DNA of 64,000 nucleotides from assembly GCA_036365515.1 (NCBI GenBank), contig CM070874.1, positions 48,421,083 to 48,485,082 on the forward strand, given 5' to 3'. A model generated the notes under the pieces. The model ran no database searches and was not told where the DNA came from. It was given only the letters and a program-made list of their open reading frames with translations. The stretch is from Torymus aiolomorphi (taxonomy: Eukaryota > Arthropoda > Insecta > Hymenoptera > Torymidae). This document shows positions 48,491 to 59,776 of this stretch, in pieces (the first letter of the stretch is position 1; each line of letters starts with the position of its first letter). Made by a program: the position numbers and the translations under genes.

Positions 48491-48853
48491 ATTGAGTTCA
48501 GAATGGAAATGAACTCGCTGAGTTTCCTTGATCCAGAAGATTTTTGCTTTGCTGATCAGATCAGCTGTGAATCTCGTCTCTGCTGAATGTTGCCCTTTGC
48601 CTTGAAACGATCACAAGCTAGCATTACCCAGCCAGTAATTCTGAGTAATCTAGTGAGTAATGAGTATTAATTGACGAGATCCCATGAATTTTTCGAATGT
48701 GATGTGGCTGCAGTGAGTTTGACTTTTGCCTCTTTCTGGAAGGACTTCCTCTTTTCGTGAGTCTGCTTGATATAACCATGATGATTATCTTCACTTGGTT
48801 GTTGGAATCATCCCTTGAATGAGTGCAGCCCTGGTTCCAACAGATTCCTTCCA

Positions 48854-49216
48854 TCATGAGGTATGTGAGATTATGCGTGTGAATGCCATCTTCTTAACCG
48901 TCCATAAATAAACATTGAAGTTTGACAACTGTGAGATATCCAAACATAACTTCGTGAGTAGAACTACTGCTCCGAACCCCAACCTTGATATGGAGTATGG
49001 ATTAAGTGTTATCGTCCTTCTTGATGAGACTAGAAATAATGATCCAATTGTGAGAAATGTGGTTTTACCACGAGGTGCTGCAGCCGTTGCCTTTTGCGAA
49101 GCATTCGAAAAGCAATGATTTCCACGACCGAATCTTCCTGGATTTGTAGCCAATTTGGCATAGAGATTATATCGAGTTGAGTGCGATCTTCTCGAATGAG
49201 CAGCCATTCTTCGCAA
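48854..49216 (-). pseudogene. BEL/Pao RNase H region fragment
   Basis: The minus-strand frame contains HCFSNASQKATAAA, corresponding to the (E)LHGF(S/C)DASQKAYAAA motif, followed after about 35 residues by YSISRLGFGAVVLLTKL, corresponding to (T)ISIPRLEL.GAVLLA.L. Order and spacing fit the RNase H part of BEL/Pao pol, with several substitutions. RT upstream is missing. Confidence 0.7.
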
Positions 49217-49563
49217 TTGAGTTTTGCACTTGTTTGTCCCATGAGTACTTGAGTGGCCACAGCTCTTATAGAAGGATTTGAATTAATAACCACAGATGAG
49301 ATTGTCCATAAGGGATCGAATAGTTGTGAGTTTTGAGAGAGAATTATCCGGTTGTGATTATTTCTTGAGTGAGCGGCAATATCACCCTGAAGGTAAATTG
49401 ATTGAGTGTTGGAGCCGTTCTAATCCGATTAGTTTGTGACATAGTTATCTAGAGTGTTAGTTAAATCAGCTATTGGCTCTGTGAGAGATTCCTTGACAAG
49501 CACGTGTGAGGTGGAGTTCCATTTGGCTAATGGAAAGCCGCCCGCCGTGCAGAGCCCTGTTAA

Positions 49564-49960
49564 GGTTGTATGAGTTAACTAACATTCAAAAGTTAGTTTT
49601 GGACGTTAAAACTAGGATAAATAATTATGTAAAGCAAATAATCAATTTTGAGTTTTCGCGATTCATGTATAAATGCAATAATAATATTGCAAGCTTTAAA
49701 AATTGGAAATCAAAACAAAATTGTAGAATTGGCATATCTTGTTTTGAAATTGTTATTATGTCCAATTTAGCACATTTTAAAAGGAGATATGCCAATTCTA
49801 CAGTTTTAAAGCTTCCAATTTTTGAAGCTTGCAATATTCTTATTGCATTTATACATAAATCGCGAAAACTCAAAATTGATTATTTGCTTTACATAATTAT
49901 TTATCGCAGTTTTAACGTCCAAAACTAAGTTTTGAATGGGATGTTACGAGTCATACAACC
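49564..49960. mobile_element. 397-bp foldback MITE in TTAA
   Basis: TTAA on both sides (49560-49563, 49961-49964), ends GGTTGTATGA and TCATACAACC, with arms of about 190 bp. Inserted in the BEL interior. It is the third TTAA family here whose ends begin GGT. The open frames 49506-49928 and 49625-49873 are its arms. Confidence 0.85.
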
Positions 49961-49964
49961 TTAA

Positions 49965-50776
49965 CTGCTTAACCTTTTTTGCTGAGTTTGTCCTCTGATG
50001 CAGCTCCATTTGAACCTCTTCTGATGGTTGAGTAGAATGCGTACCTCCAATTCCGAAAATTTAGATAGATGAGTGTTATCGTGAAATTTGAGTTTTCGAA
50101 TAGCATCCTTTGAAATAAATAATAATTCCGATCTTGATACGATGAGTAATCTGAATGTATGTGATGCCATAGGTGAGTCATGTCATGCCAAATCAGTTGT
50201 AAGCAGTGATGATTACTGTACTATTGTTCAGATTGCCTTGAGTATAAATGACTATGCCAATATCTTATTGTTGAGTAATTCCGAATATGATCCAGTTAGA
50301 GTGAGAGTTCCTTGATCTTGGTGACGTTTGATATACAGTATTGCTGCATAAAATCCAAAACATTTAAAGCACATTGTAATTGTAGCAAAATTGCATCTCT
50401 GTATCTCGTTGAGTTAATCGAATAATATCAACGCCACAATGGATGATGAATGTGTCACCTTCGATGAGTCTTGTGTCTTCAGTTGAGATGTTCTTGTGAG
50501 ACACCTTTCTGAGTTGATTCCTAAGTCAGTAATGAACTTGTATGTCCAGTCAGTGATCCAAATCTGGTGCAGAGTGCTGTCCATTGGTACCGTGAAGTTG
50601 TCCGTTTGAATGTTGATAGTGTCCAAATCCTTAGTGAGTCGCATCATTGAGTTTGTCCATCTTAGCATCCTCTTGAGTTTCTCAGTCTTGATAGTTGAAA
50701 ACAGTTATAATAATGAGTAAAGTTCACTGGCTCAAGAGCACCCACAGCATGTTTAATCCGGCTCGGAGGACCAAAA
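49965..50776 (-). pseudogene. BEL/Pao 5' internal remnant, unrecognised
   Basis: Between the MITE and the 5' LTR. Short frames (for example 50414-50668) should belong to gag or early pol by position, but I recognise no motif. Confidence 0.4.
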
Positions 50777-52247
50777 TGTTTGAGAATGCCATAATTAATA
50801 TATGAGTTACATGCTGTGGGTGTAAACAAAATAAATGTGAGATAAACACTTGAGTAAATTGAACCACAATATATTGAAAAAAGTATGAAAATTGAAATAA
50901 CTATTACATATTTACAATTGAATCCACTTTAAATTCAGTCTTTAAGTCACTTTAAGTCCAATGTCACATAATTATTCACTTTATAATCATGACGTTACAA
51001 TTGCTTGAATATATATATAAAATGTTGTATAATTCACATGAGTTGAACTCTAACCACTTTGATAGAACTTCTCTGAACTTGAGACGAGCCTGTGAGATTA
51101 GTGAGATAATGTACACTTTGAGTTTTTCTGTAGTGAGTTTTGCCGTTAACGTGTGAATGAGTTTGTGCTGATGAATCACGTTAAGGCTCACTGATGAAGG
51201 CACTGCTTGCACAAATGATCACAATGAAATATTATTGATCTATTATGATTTGAGAGTTGCCGAGAATTAAGCGTGTTCAATAAAATCTCTTATATCGCTG
51301 CGCACGCGTGTTGAGATAATGGCCGCGCTTACGTGAGTGGTTACCTTAGCTGTCGTAGCGATTATATCAATCGTGGAGACTAGTGAGGAATCTAATTGAG
51401 ATACACAGATGATGCTGATAAACCCGGGTGAGAGGAGCCTTTTGAGATGGTCGAGATGAGAAAATCCAGTGAGATGAGCCAATGAATTTTTTACTTGAGA
51501 AAGCCGTGAAAATTGAGATAGTGGATGCGTGAGGTATTGCCTCGTGGCAAGCTAGTATGATGCGGTTACATCGATGAGTTGACATGTGGATATAGTACAT
51601 AACCTCATTTCATGTCTTGTGGGAATGACTTACTTGATTCCAAGATGATCATTAATCTTGATTATAACACGTGAGATGCGCCTTTTCCTTATCCCATGAT
51701 GAGTGAACCAAAAAATGAGATAAGCCAGTGAAAAGTGAATGATTTCACACAACTTGAGTGCAGATTCCAGAAAAGTGCTGTCTCGTGGCGATGCAAGATT
51801 AGAGAAATCGCACTACCTGCACTCGATGATCCTTGATGATAATTAACTGACTAAATCTCGATGATATTATTGATCTCGGTGATCTTGAGGTTGTCCAAGA
51901 GATGAGAATTTCCTTAAGAAGAGTGCAAGTGCAAAAGATCCATTAAACTTGAGTTTTTCCAAAAAGAGAATTACCGAAGGAATTGCCATTGCTGAGAGAG
52001 GTTAAGTGAGCGAGAATTCCGTCTTCTTTCTCGATACGTCATAATTAACAGAAGTCAAATTAAGTTCTCTCTCATTTAGTAATGGGAGAGCGAGAAACAC
52101 AGCAAGATTTTAGCCGTACTCGGTTAATGAGCGTAGCGTCTCAGCTGTTCCGGAGAGAAGCTCAGTAGTGCTGCCGCCGCCTTCCGCTGGGTTATACCTC
52201 TGACGCGCAACCGCGGGAAATTCAAAAACCTTACTAATTTCCAAACA
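50777..52247 (-). repeat. 5' LTR of the BEL/Pao element
   Basis: 1471 bp, TGTTTG...CAAACA. Contains CTCTCTCATTTAGTAATGGG and CTGACGCGCAACCGC motifs shared with the other LTR. Confidence 0.8.
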
Positions 52248-52469
52248 GTATAAAATCTAATAGTAAATTACTATAAAGATGGTAAAATCAATGTAGGTGA
52301 CAGTCAGATAGGTACGTTCAAATATGTAAACAAGTATTTGTTACACAATCAGTTTTAAATAACATATAATTTTCTTATGAAGACTATGCAACACCTTGAA
52401 TTGGTGAATGACTTATAACACGATTTTCTGATCTATACTCATTCAAAATAGATTTTTAATACTTTAGTT

Positions 52470-53040
52470 TTAGTACTTTTAATACTTTGACAAAATTCAC
52501 TGATGCGGTTCATAACATATGGAATTTATGAATAATATCAACTTCTTAAATCCATTCGGCTGTGAAAAAAAAATCTTCATATTTCTTGATATTTAAAAGC
52601 ATGTAATATTTTTCAATATGGTGTAACAGTCTAAGTTGAAGGCTGGCTTTCAAGTTTGTTAAAAAACAAAATAGAAAAAACTTTGTCGAACAAAAAATAT
52701 TCTGTCGCACACTTTTTTTTTCTTATATGAAGGTATACTATAAAGCAGCCAATCAGAGACATTCAAAATAGGTCAAAAAATAATATTGGCATATTCTACA
52801 AGTAAAATGCAAACTTTTTTTCAATCAATGTTCTATAAAAAAGTTTCAAGATTTTGAGGAAAAAGATTTAAAAGTTGGATTTTAACCAAAAATTCAAAAA
52901 AATTTGAAGAAAATTTTCACTGTCGCATAGCTTTTTAATTTATAGAAATATCGATCTAACGCTTTAGAAACATGTTTTTCTCATAAAAAAATATAAGTAA
53001 AAAAATTTTGAGCTGCTCTCTTCACATGAAATATTCCACA
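52470..53040 (-). repeat. Repeat 'P', copy 4 (inverted)
   Basis: Complement of 38278-38880 (GAATATTTTTTGTTCGACA, AGCTGCT.. CTTCACATGAAATATTCC). Outer partner of copy 1 in the giant palindrome. Confidence 0.7.
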
Positions 53041-53186
53041 TATATACGTACTATAAATATACACTATTTCTGATGAAATGGCCCAAGATATTATCTGTAG
53101 CCCTCTTTTACTCAAGGTATAAATTTTCTAGCAAATTTTCGGCATTAGTGTAATTTTTTGAAAAAAGTATTCCACGGATTTTAATG

Positions 53187-53430
53187 GGACAAGGCCTACA
53201 TTACTTGAAATTTGTGCAGTTATGGCTCAAAAGGTTGGAAATATAAACATTTTTTGGATTTTTTTTTTAATTGAAAAACCACTTTTAATTGCTTAATTTT
53301 AAGAGATTTGTGTTTGTGATTTTTTGTCGTTTTTAGCATTTTAAAATTATTTTATAAAATATTTTTTACATTTCCACTCTTTAGGTCATAACTGCATGAA
53401 TTTCAAGTAATCTAGGCCTTGTCCCATAAA
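53187..53430. repeat. Inverted repeat
   Basis: ATGGGACAAGGCCTACATTA pairs with TAATCTAGGCCTTGTCCCAT (with one mismatch); arms of about 45 bp flank an AT-rich loop. Confidence 0.8.
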
Positions 53431-53987
53431 AATCGCTTCCGATTATTAGCACCTCACTTCCACCAGCTTATCTGTTGATCTCTTATATTATTTTACACCA
53501 CTCTAACCTCAAAATCATAACTTTAATATGATTATTCGGCTCTCGTGGTATAAAATACGGTACGACACTGGTGCGTAAGGTGATTTTTACCGCATTCGAC
53601 TTTTCTCACTCGCTTCCCTCGTGCGAAAAACGTCTCAAGCGGTAAATAATCACCTTCCACACCCGTATCGTAATGAACTATTTTTTGATGCCCTGGTGAA
53701 AAGTACGTGGTTTCGCCATTGTTTTCGATAGCGAAAGAAGGACATTTAACCATTACTAGGGCTTTTGCCACGCATGCTTTTGAGTTGGTAACTAGGCAAC
53801 TGCAGATTTTATTAATAGATTGTTTTAGAGGTTTTGTCAACATATTCAAAGTCATTAACCTTATGTACAACAAAAACAATCACTTCTGATCATCAATCAA
53901 CAAGCGATTTATATTGCTTTAATTTGTAAAATGGATAAACAGTACATTACGATACTAGTGGCATAATAATTGCACTTTACGCTCTTA

Positions 53988-54172
53988 GACATAAGAGAGA
54001 TAGACTGCGGGTGTAGGTTAACGAGAGTGGCACCCGTTGAGAGAGAGACAGATGCATAGAAGGTATATGTAATAGAAGGTATGCTGTCTCTCTCTAACGC
54101 ATGTGCGTGAACATGGTTAGAGGTGCCACTCTTGCTAACCTACACCCGCAGTCTATCTCTCTTATGTCTATG
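53988..54172. mobile_element. 185-bp hairpin element
   Basis: Arms of about 55 bp: AGACATAAGAGAGATAGACT pairs with AGTCTATCTCTCTTATGTCT, then GTGTAGGTTARCRAGAGTGG. It interrupts the right arm of the giant composite. Confidence 0.85.
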
Positions 54173-54417
54173 TTTACGCTACGCTCGAGCGCTTATACAC
54201 GCCGTGCCATAAAGAACGACTTATGACACGTGTATCGTACATTATTTTATAGCACTGACTGCATAAATCCGTCATGTCACGGATAGGCGTGACATAAATA
54301 CGAATTTATGCCACGCAGTGCTATAAAGATTGTTCATTAATAATGAATTGTCCTCATCCGACGAATCTGAACATGAGGAAGAAGTGCGTAGAAAATTGAT
54401 ATTTTCGAACGTGATGT

Positions 54418-54492
54418 TTTCGATGCCCCCCCCCCCCCGCCCGACCAGCAGCACTCGCTGCGATCGTGCCGCAAATGTCAGGGCGGACATCG
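54418..54492. repeat. GATGCCC hairpin, copy 1
   Basis: CGATGCCC...CCGCCC opposite GGGCGGACATCG, with CCAGCAGCACTCGCTG in between. A second copy is at 56004-56066. The poly-C run may be a sequencing or assembly expansion. The overlapping frame 54330-54515 has an acidic SSSDESEHEEE stretch but no other support. Confidence 0.6.
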
Positions 54493-54799
54493 AACTCAAT
54501 ATGCTCGAGCTTTGATGAAATGAAAGACTCCTAAGAGTCAGAGCAGAAAAAGTGAGAATTAGTCGGGTTACATGGGAGAAGCTGAATGCATGCTATTACG
54601 GTGTTATTATTGTCGGTGGCAAAATATATATCAGCGAGACTAATTATGTAATAGTACATTATGATACGGGTGGGGAATGTGATTATTTACCGAAGGAGAC
54701 GTTTTTCGCACGAGCGAAGCGAGTGAGAAAAGTCGAATGCGGTAAAAATCATCTTACGCACCAGTGTCATACAGTATTTTATACCAAATTATGATTTTG

Positions 54800-55285
54800 A
54801 GTGCTATAAACGTACTTTCCACCGGATATCAAGAAAAATAGTATATGGTACACAAGAAGAAAGATCAGGGCCCACCACTACGTGATATGGCGCCCTCGGC
54901 TTCGCCTCGGGCACCAACTTCACGCAGTGGCGGAACTTCAAATTTCGTCATTTATACCGTAATGTACTATTTTAATTTCAATAATGAAAATATTTATATC
55001 AAAACTACAATGTGTTAAAGAAATATTTTCTCAAAATTAAATTTCAATGAAAAAAATGTATTTCTCCAATCGTCAATAACAGGAGGATTTAAAATAATTG
55101 TAATCTATATAAGCAAACTTTGCTTTCAAAAAAATGTAAAATTCTATTTTTACAAAAATTCATCACATTGTGTTTTTTCACACGTAGTTGTGTGGGGATG
55201 AGTATATGTTAAAAAAATGAATTCATTGAAATAGCATTCATTTTGAAAAATATCTTGCTAACAACAGTAAAATCAACGGATGAGA
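54800..55285. other. No recognised gene
   Basis: Contains a GGCGCCCTCGGCTTCGCCTCGG-like hairpin at 54888 and AT-rich remainder. Confidence 0.45.
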
Positions 55286-55375
55286 AGTAGAGGGTCCTAT
55301 CTCGGCGATTCGTGTGAAAAGTTCCTATCTCAGCTGAGCGTGTAAGAAGGTTCCATCTTGGAGAAGGGTGTGAAA
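55286..55375 (+). repeat. 28-bp tandem array 3
   Basis: Three units: GGTCCTATCTCGGCGATTCG..., GTTCCTATCTCAGCTGAGCG..., GGTTCCATCTTGGAGAAGGG..., each 28 bp and ending GTGAAAA or GTAAGAA. A degenerate unit lies beyond the neighbouring element at about 56335-56375. Confidence 0.85.
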
Positions 55376-55382
55376 AGGTCTT

Positions 55383-56312
55383 TTCTCTATCCCTTGGGCA
55401 AAAGTACGTAGTTCCGCCGTTCCTTTAGGCTAAAAGAAGTAGCACTTTTACCCATTGCTGAAACGCCTGAAACAGTTGCCGCGCGCAAGTCGCGGGATAG
55501 TGCGACTTCGGTGCGCAACTGTCTCGCATCGAGAGCGTGGCGCTCTCAAGAAGGATGGCCACTATACCCACCGATAAATAGCGCGTCACTCTCTCAATTA
55601 TAGAGTGTTATTCTATGCGTTTCGGAAAATTTATCGAAACGCATTTAAGCATGTGAGGGTGCTATTCCATGGGGTTCCGAAAAATTAAACAGAAAAATTT
55701 AAGCCCGTGAGAGCGAAAGAGACATTCACGGAAAAAACCTCTCTCTCGCTAAATGGTTTCGTTGAATTTTTCGGAACACCATGGGATAGCACCCTTATCG
55801 CTGCTGCCTAACCAAAACTTTTTCTGTGTAGTACGCCGGATACACCGCGCATGCTTTTATCAAGGTATTCGTGTGAAAATTGCAATAAATAGTCATAAGA
55901 TACTTCGTGATTCTAGAAAAAGTTAAAAAAAAAAATCCTCTCTCTCTATCCCTCTTTTCTTGATTCACATGTGTACGTAACAATCTGCTTGCTCATGTAT
56001 TTTCGATGCCCGTCCCAACCAGCAGCACTCGCTGACGCTCGTGCTCCAAATGTTGCGCGGGCATCGAACACACATAAACGCGCACAACGGGAAAGAGCAG
56101 ACAAGCACAACAGGCGAATCATCTAACCTGCAAGCACTACGTGGAGTGGCCACGAGAGCGCTGCGATGCTACCAGACCAGTCTTACGGCGAAAGTAACAA
56201 CATGGCCGCGCAATGCAACTGTCAGCTGGAAGGTTATAGCAACTTTTGATTGATTTTAACTTTTTCCAACTAAATAGTAAACGTACTTTGGCCCTGGGAT
56301 AGAGAAAAATAC
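55383..56312. mobile_element. About 930-bp element with imperfect inverted ends
   Basis: Left end TCTCTATCCCTTGGGCAAAA, GTACGT; right end ACGTACTTTGGCCCTGGGAT, AGAGA. Contains a nested hairpin (55657-55791) and GATGCCC hairpin copy 2. No convincing gene; frames 55965-56153 and 56041-56253 overlap the GC-rich part. Confidence 0.5.
55657..55791. mobile_element. 135-bp hairpin MITE
   Basis: Inverted ends GGGTGCTATTCCATGG and CCATGGGATAGCACCC, then GTTCCGAAAAATT pairing. Flanks TGA and TTA might be a 3-bp TWA-like duplication, but they do not match. Confidence 0.75.
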
Positions 56313-57399
56313 TATTTCTTACACGGGAGGCAATCTACTATATCTTCCTGGAGCAAGTAAGAAGACGTTGATTGAACAGAACATATTATTTTGGTTTTTG
56401 TTTACTTATTTAGGGAAAACATTTCTTATTTTTTAATTCGATTTTCCTTTGTTCCATAGCGATTTTTAATTTTTTGATGTTTTAATACTTTGTAATCAAT
56501 GTTGCTTATGTATTATAAATGTTCTAGAAGCAGGGTGAAATATACTATAATTTTAAGAATTATCATAGTATTCATTACTGCGGTGGATGTTTATTTATTA
56601 CTGTACATATTTTTCATAAATAAGTTGTCTAAAAATTGTCTAAAGTCTAAAGAAAAATAATTAGTTATTTACTATTTAAAAAAAAGGTATTAGCAGCTAC
56701 AGTTAGTCCTTAGTTATTCGGAAAACATGATATTTCATAAATGAATTATCGCTCAATAATATAAAGTGATATCGTAATTGAATTTTTCCATTGTAAAGCT
56801 TTTATTCGTAACTTGCCAACAATAATTTGACAACAATTTTTGTTTTCCGTACAAATAAAAAAGGGAGTATCTACATGCATTTCATTAAAAATTTTTTCCG
56901 TACAGACAAAGAATTGTGAAGATAAAAAAGTTTTGCAATTAATGTATAAATTTATCTCCATTTTAGTTGTTTTCATACAAAAATTTTATTAGTGAACGTC
57001 GATAGGTTTTATTGTGGATACATAAGGAATCAATGCATAAGCTTGAGAAAGCGACGTGCCAATGAATTTGCCAGCGAGTTTTTCTGTTTTGAAGATAAAA
57101 TTGATTATGGATTTTCAATCGACTTAAAGTAGTATAATATTATTTACTATTAAAAAAGTTGCAGCTAGCTATAGTTACTATAGTAGCTATAGTTCTAAGT
57201 TATTTATTAATGAAAACATGATTTTTCATTAATAGGGTATAACCTGAAAATATAAAGAGATATCGTAATTCAATTATTCGTAGGGAAGTAATGTGGCCGT
57301 TCAGTAGTGAGGTGCATGTGAGTAATAGTGTGTGTTCAGACTTATTTTTTACAAGATTAGGCATAGTGTGGAAATACAAGAAGGTTGGTGAAAGAAGTT
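56313..57399. other. AT-rich with a duplicated segment and an M relic
   Basis: 56655-56785 and 57140-57275 are related directly (GAAAACATGATWTTTCAT, GATATCGTAATT(G/C)AATT). GAGAAAGCGACGTGCCAATG at 57043 is a diverged end of repeat M. No gene. Confidence 0.5.
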
Positions 57400-58478
57400 A
57401 ATGAAAAAAGGATTGTAACGGAAAAAGAAACGGACAGGTAAAAGATACGGCAAAACACTATAAAGCTAGAAAAAGCTCTGGTAGAAAACCACAAGTACGA
57501 ACATAGTAGTGCTTAGATGGAGAGATCATTCGCCACGAATTTTTTATACCGAGAGAGAAAGCAGAAATGGAACCAGAGACTAAGCAGACACAGTCAAGAA
57601 AAGCTGGGAAGAGAAAATGGAAAATATGATGAAAACGTTCAACAAGGTAACCAAAGCAACGAGAAAGGGAATGAGATGCTCGTTAGAAAAGATAACAAAA
57701 GAAAATACAGAAATCAGAGAGGAACCAAGAAAAGGAGGAACAAATAAATATAAAGAAAGATCAAGCTGGAATCAAGAGAGTCATTATGAAAAATGAGAAA
57801 TTTTCGGAAGAGAACAGTAAACAACTGGAAGAAAGATGCTGCAAATTAGATGAAAAAACAGAAAAATTGGAGAATCGGATTGGTTGGAAAAACTTCTGAA
57901 GCTAGAGAAAAGAATTGAAGAAATGTCAAAAAACCAGGAAAAGAGGAAAGCAAAGGACATGGATAAGAAAGCGGACCTGGCTAACCTAATAAAGTAACAA
58001 GAATGGAGAAGAGAAAAAGAAGAGAGAGAGAGAGAGGGGGGGGGGAGAGAAAAGGAGAAACAACATCATTATAACAGAAATAGACTCAAACGCGATAAAG
58101 AGCATGGAGGACGTAGAAGAGTGGATCAAGGAATACATAGGCACCAACAGCGAGCTGAAAAGAACACGTAAAGTGAAAAAAGATACAAACATAATAGGAG
58201 TTGCATGTAGAGAGATAGAATAAAGAAAGAATAATGAAATAAAAGAATAAGCTGAAAGGAAGTAATGTATACATAGAGAATTATAAAACATGGAAGGGAA
58301 GAAAAAATGAGAGAAAGTTGAGAACCTGGGCATGCAAGAAAGGTCAACACGAAGAAATAAAAGAAAAAATTAGAATTAGATATAACACATCCTGGATCAA
58401 CGAAGAGAAATGGTTCCTGAATGAGAAGACAGGGAAAATGATGGTTTTGTAGAAAAAGAAAGAGGGAGAGATAACCGA

Positions 58479-59240
58479 AAAAATGGACACACAGGAAGTA
58501 AAGGAAGGCCCAAGATCGTCTTCTGGAACGTAGCAGGAATCACAAAGCTAGACAACGAATCGTGGAAATTCTTAAAAGAACACGAAGTTATAGGACTTAC
58601 AGAAACCTACCTAGAAGAAAACGGTGAAAGAATACTACGCACGCACCTCAGAGAGTATAACTACAGAACAATAGCAGCCATGAAAATAAACAGGAAAGGA
58701 AGAGCCAAGGGCGGCTTACTACTAGCCACGAAAAAAGGAATAAAAGTGAAAGTTCTGAATAACCAAACGCAAAAAATGTACAAAGAGATACTAGGAGGAA
58801 CAATGATAATTGGAAAAAAAGAAATGCTGATTATACTAACGTACATGAGAGAGGAAAGAGGAAAGAATTGGGAACTTATGGAAGGCGAAGTAGAACTAAA
58901 CGTAGGAAAACCTGTAATAATAGGTGGCGACTTCAACGTCAGAATTGCAGAAGAAGGAGGAAGATGGAATAAAGAGGAAGTAAGAAGGAAAAGTAAAGAT
59001 AAAATGATGAATAAAAGAGGGGAAGTACTTTTGGAAAAGATAAGAGACCTAGGCATGCATATTGTAAATGGAACCTCAGAAGGAGACGAGGAAGGAGAGT
59101 TCACATGCATAGGGGGTGGGGGTAGATCTGTTATAGACTACGTAATAACCAACGAGAAAGGGAAAGATGAGATCAGAGATTTGAAAGTAGGTCTTAATAG
59201 AGATTCTGATCACCAGCTCTTATGTATTGAATTGGAATAG
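58479..59240 (+). pseudogene. LINE apurinic/apyrimidinic-type endonuclease domain
   Basis: Open without a convincing start from about 58479; the first ATG in the track frame is at 58680. Motifs in order are KIVFWNVAGI, then GLTETYL, where the E of TETYL is the catalytic metal ligand; GKPVIIGGDFNVRI; GKDEIRDLKVG; SVIDYVITN; and DSDHQLL, with the terminal catalytic SDH. This is a full APE-like set, so the domain looks undamaged. TAG at 59238 then ends the frame before the RT, where an intact element would read on. In the family this domain nicks target DNA for target-primed reverse transcription. Best viewed as a well-preserved piece of a dead element. Confidence 0.8.
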
Positions 59241-59776
59241 ACAGGAAACACTGTAAAAAACATAGAAGAAGAGAAATGGTATACAGAATGGGCAGAAGAA
59301 GCAAAACAGGAATACATAAATAAGGTAGGAGAAACAGACATAGATAACGAAGACAGAAGCTGGACGGAACAACAGAAGGATTGAACAGGAGATGGTGGGG
59401 CAAATCATGCCATGAATGGAAACTAAATCGAAAAGAAATTCTAAGAAGGTGAAAAAAGGGAGAGGCGGAAGTAACGGAATACATGAACGAAAGGAAAAAC
59501 TACAGGTAATGGATCGACATGAGAAAAAAGGAACGAGTAGATAAAACATTTAAAGAAATAAAAAGAGATAAAAGTGAAAAAAGTTTCTGAAAATTAGTGA
59601 ATGAAGGAAGAAAAGAAAGAATTCAAGTAGACGAGGAATTAACGGATGAAAACTGGATAGAATACTTCAAGGTTCAGTTTGAAGGACAACATATGGATAC
59701 AAGGAGTAAAAAGGACCCGGAAAATCGATCAACATGGAAAGAGGAAGAGATAGAAAAGTAAGAAATCGAGAGGACG

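Larger units (their letters stand above)
44995..52247 (-). mobile_element. BEL/Pao LTR retrotransposon, degenerate
   Basis: LTRs at 44995-47207 and 50777-52247 start TGTTTGAGAATG and end TTCC(C)AAACA on the plus strand; coding is on the minus strand. Internal region 47208-50776 contains recognisable pol fragments only for RNase H, the integrase zinc-binding region and the pol tail. Inside the 5' LTR (minus orientation) is TTTTGGTCCTCCGAGCCGGA, a likely primer-binding region. Outer flanks share only GTA, so no clean 5-bp duplication is seen. The interior, about 3.2 kb without the MITE, is too short for gag plus a full pol, so most of gag/protease/RT is deleted. Confidence 0.8.
37986..54325. 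mobile_element. Giant 16.3-kb inverted-repeat composite next to the lectin exon
   Basis: Ends pair: 37986-38275 with 53925-54325 (interrupted by a hairpin at 53988-54172), then 38278-38890 with 52470-53040. Termini read TATAGCACTGCGTGGCATAA on both sides. A second nested pair lies inside (40266-40775 with 44200-44808). The nested order of arms indicates one large palindromic structure later invaded by a BEL/Pao element (44995-52247) and smaller hairpins. Whether it moved as one unit or arose by inverted duplication cannot be told from this sequence. Confidence 0.55.
53535..54790. repeat. Inverted pair with GCGAAGCG(A)-type core
   Basis: 53535-53680 pairs with 54648-54790 (GAAGCGAGTGAGAAAAGTCG, CGCACCAGTGTC). 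It encloses the right end of the giant composite. The minus-strand frame 53532-53879 and the plus frame 54552-54794 are translations of these arms. Confidence 0.65.

Noticed and set aside
44990..52252. 5-bp target duplication of the BEL/Pao element
   Set aside because: Left flank TTGTA and right flank GTATA share only three bases. I could not confirm a duplication.
54330..54515. Acidic N-terminus of a Harbinger-type transposase
   Set aside because: Only a short SSSDESEHEEE stretch supports it. It overlaps a hairpin repeat, and no other transposase motif follows.
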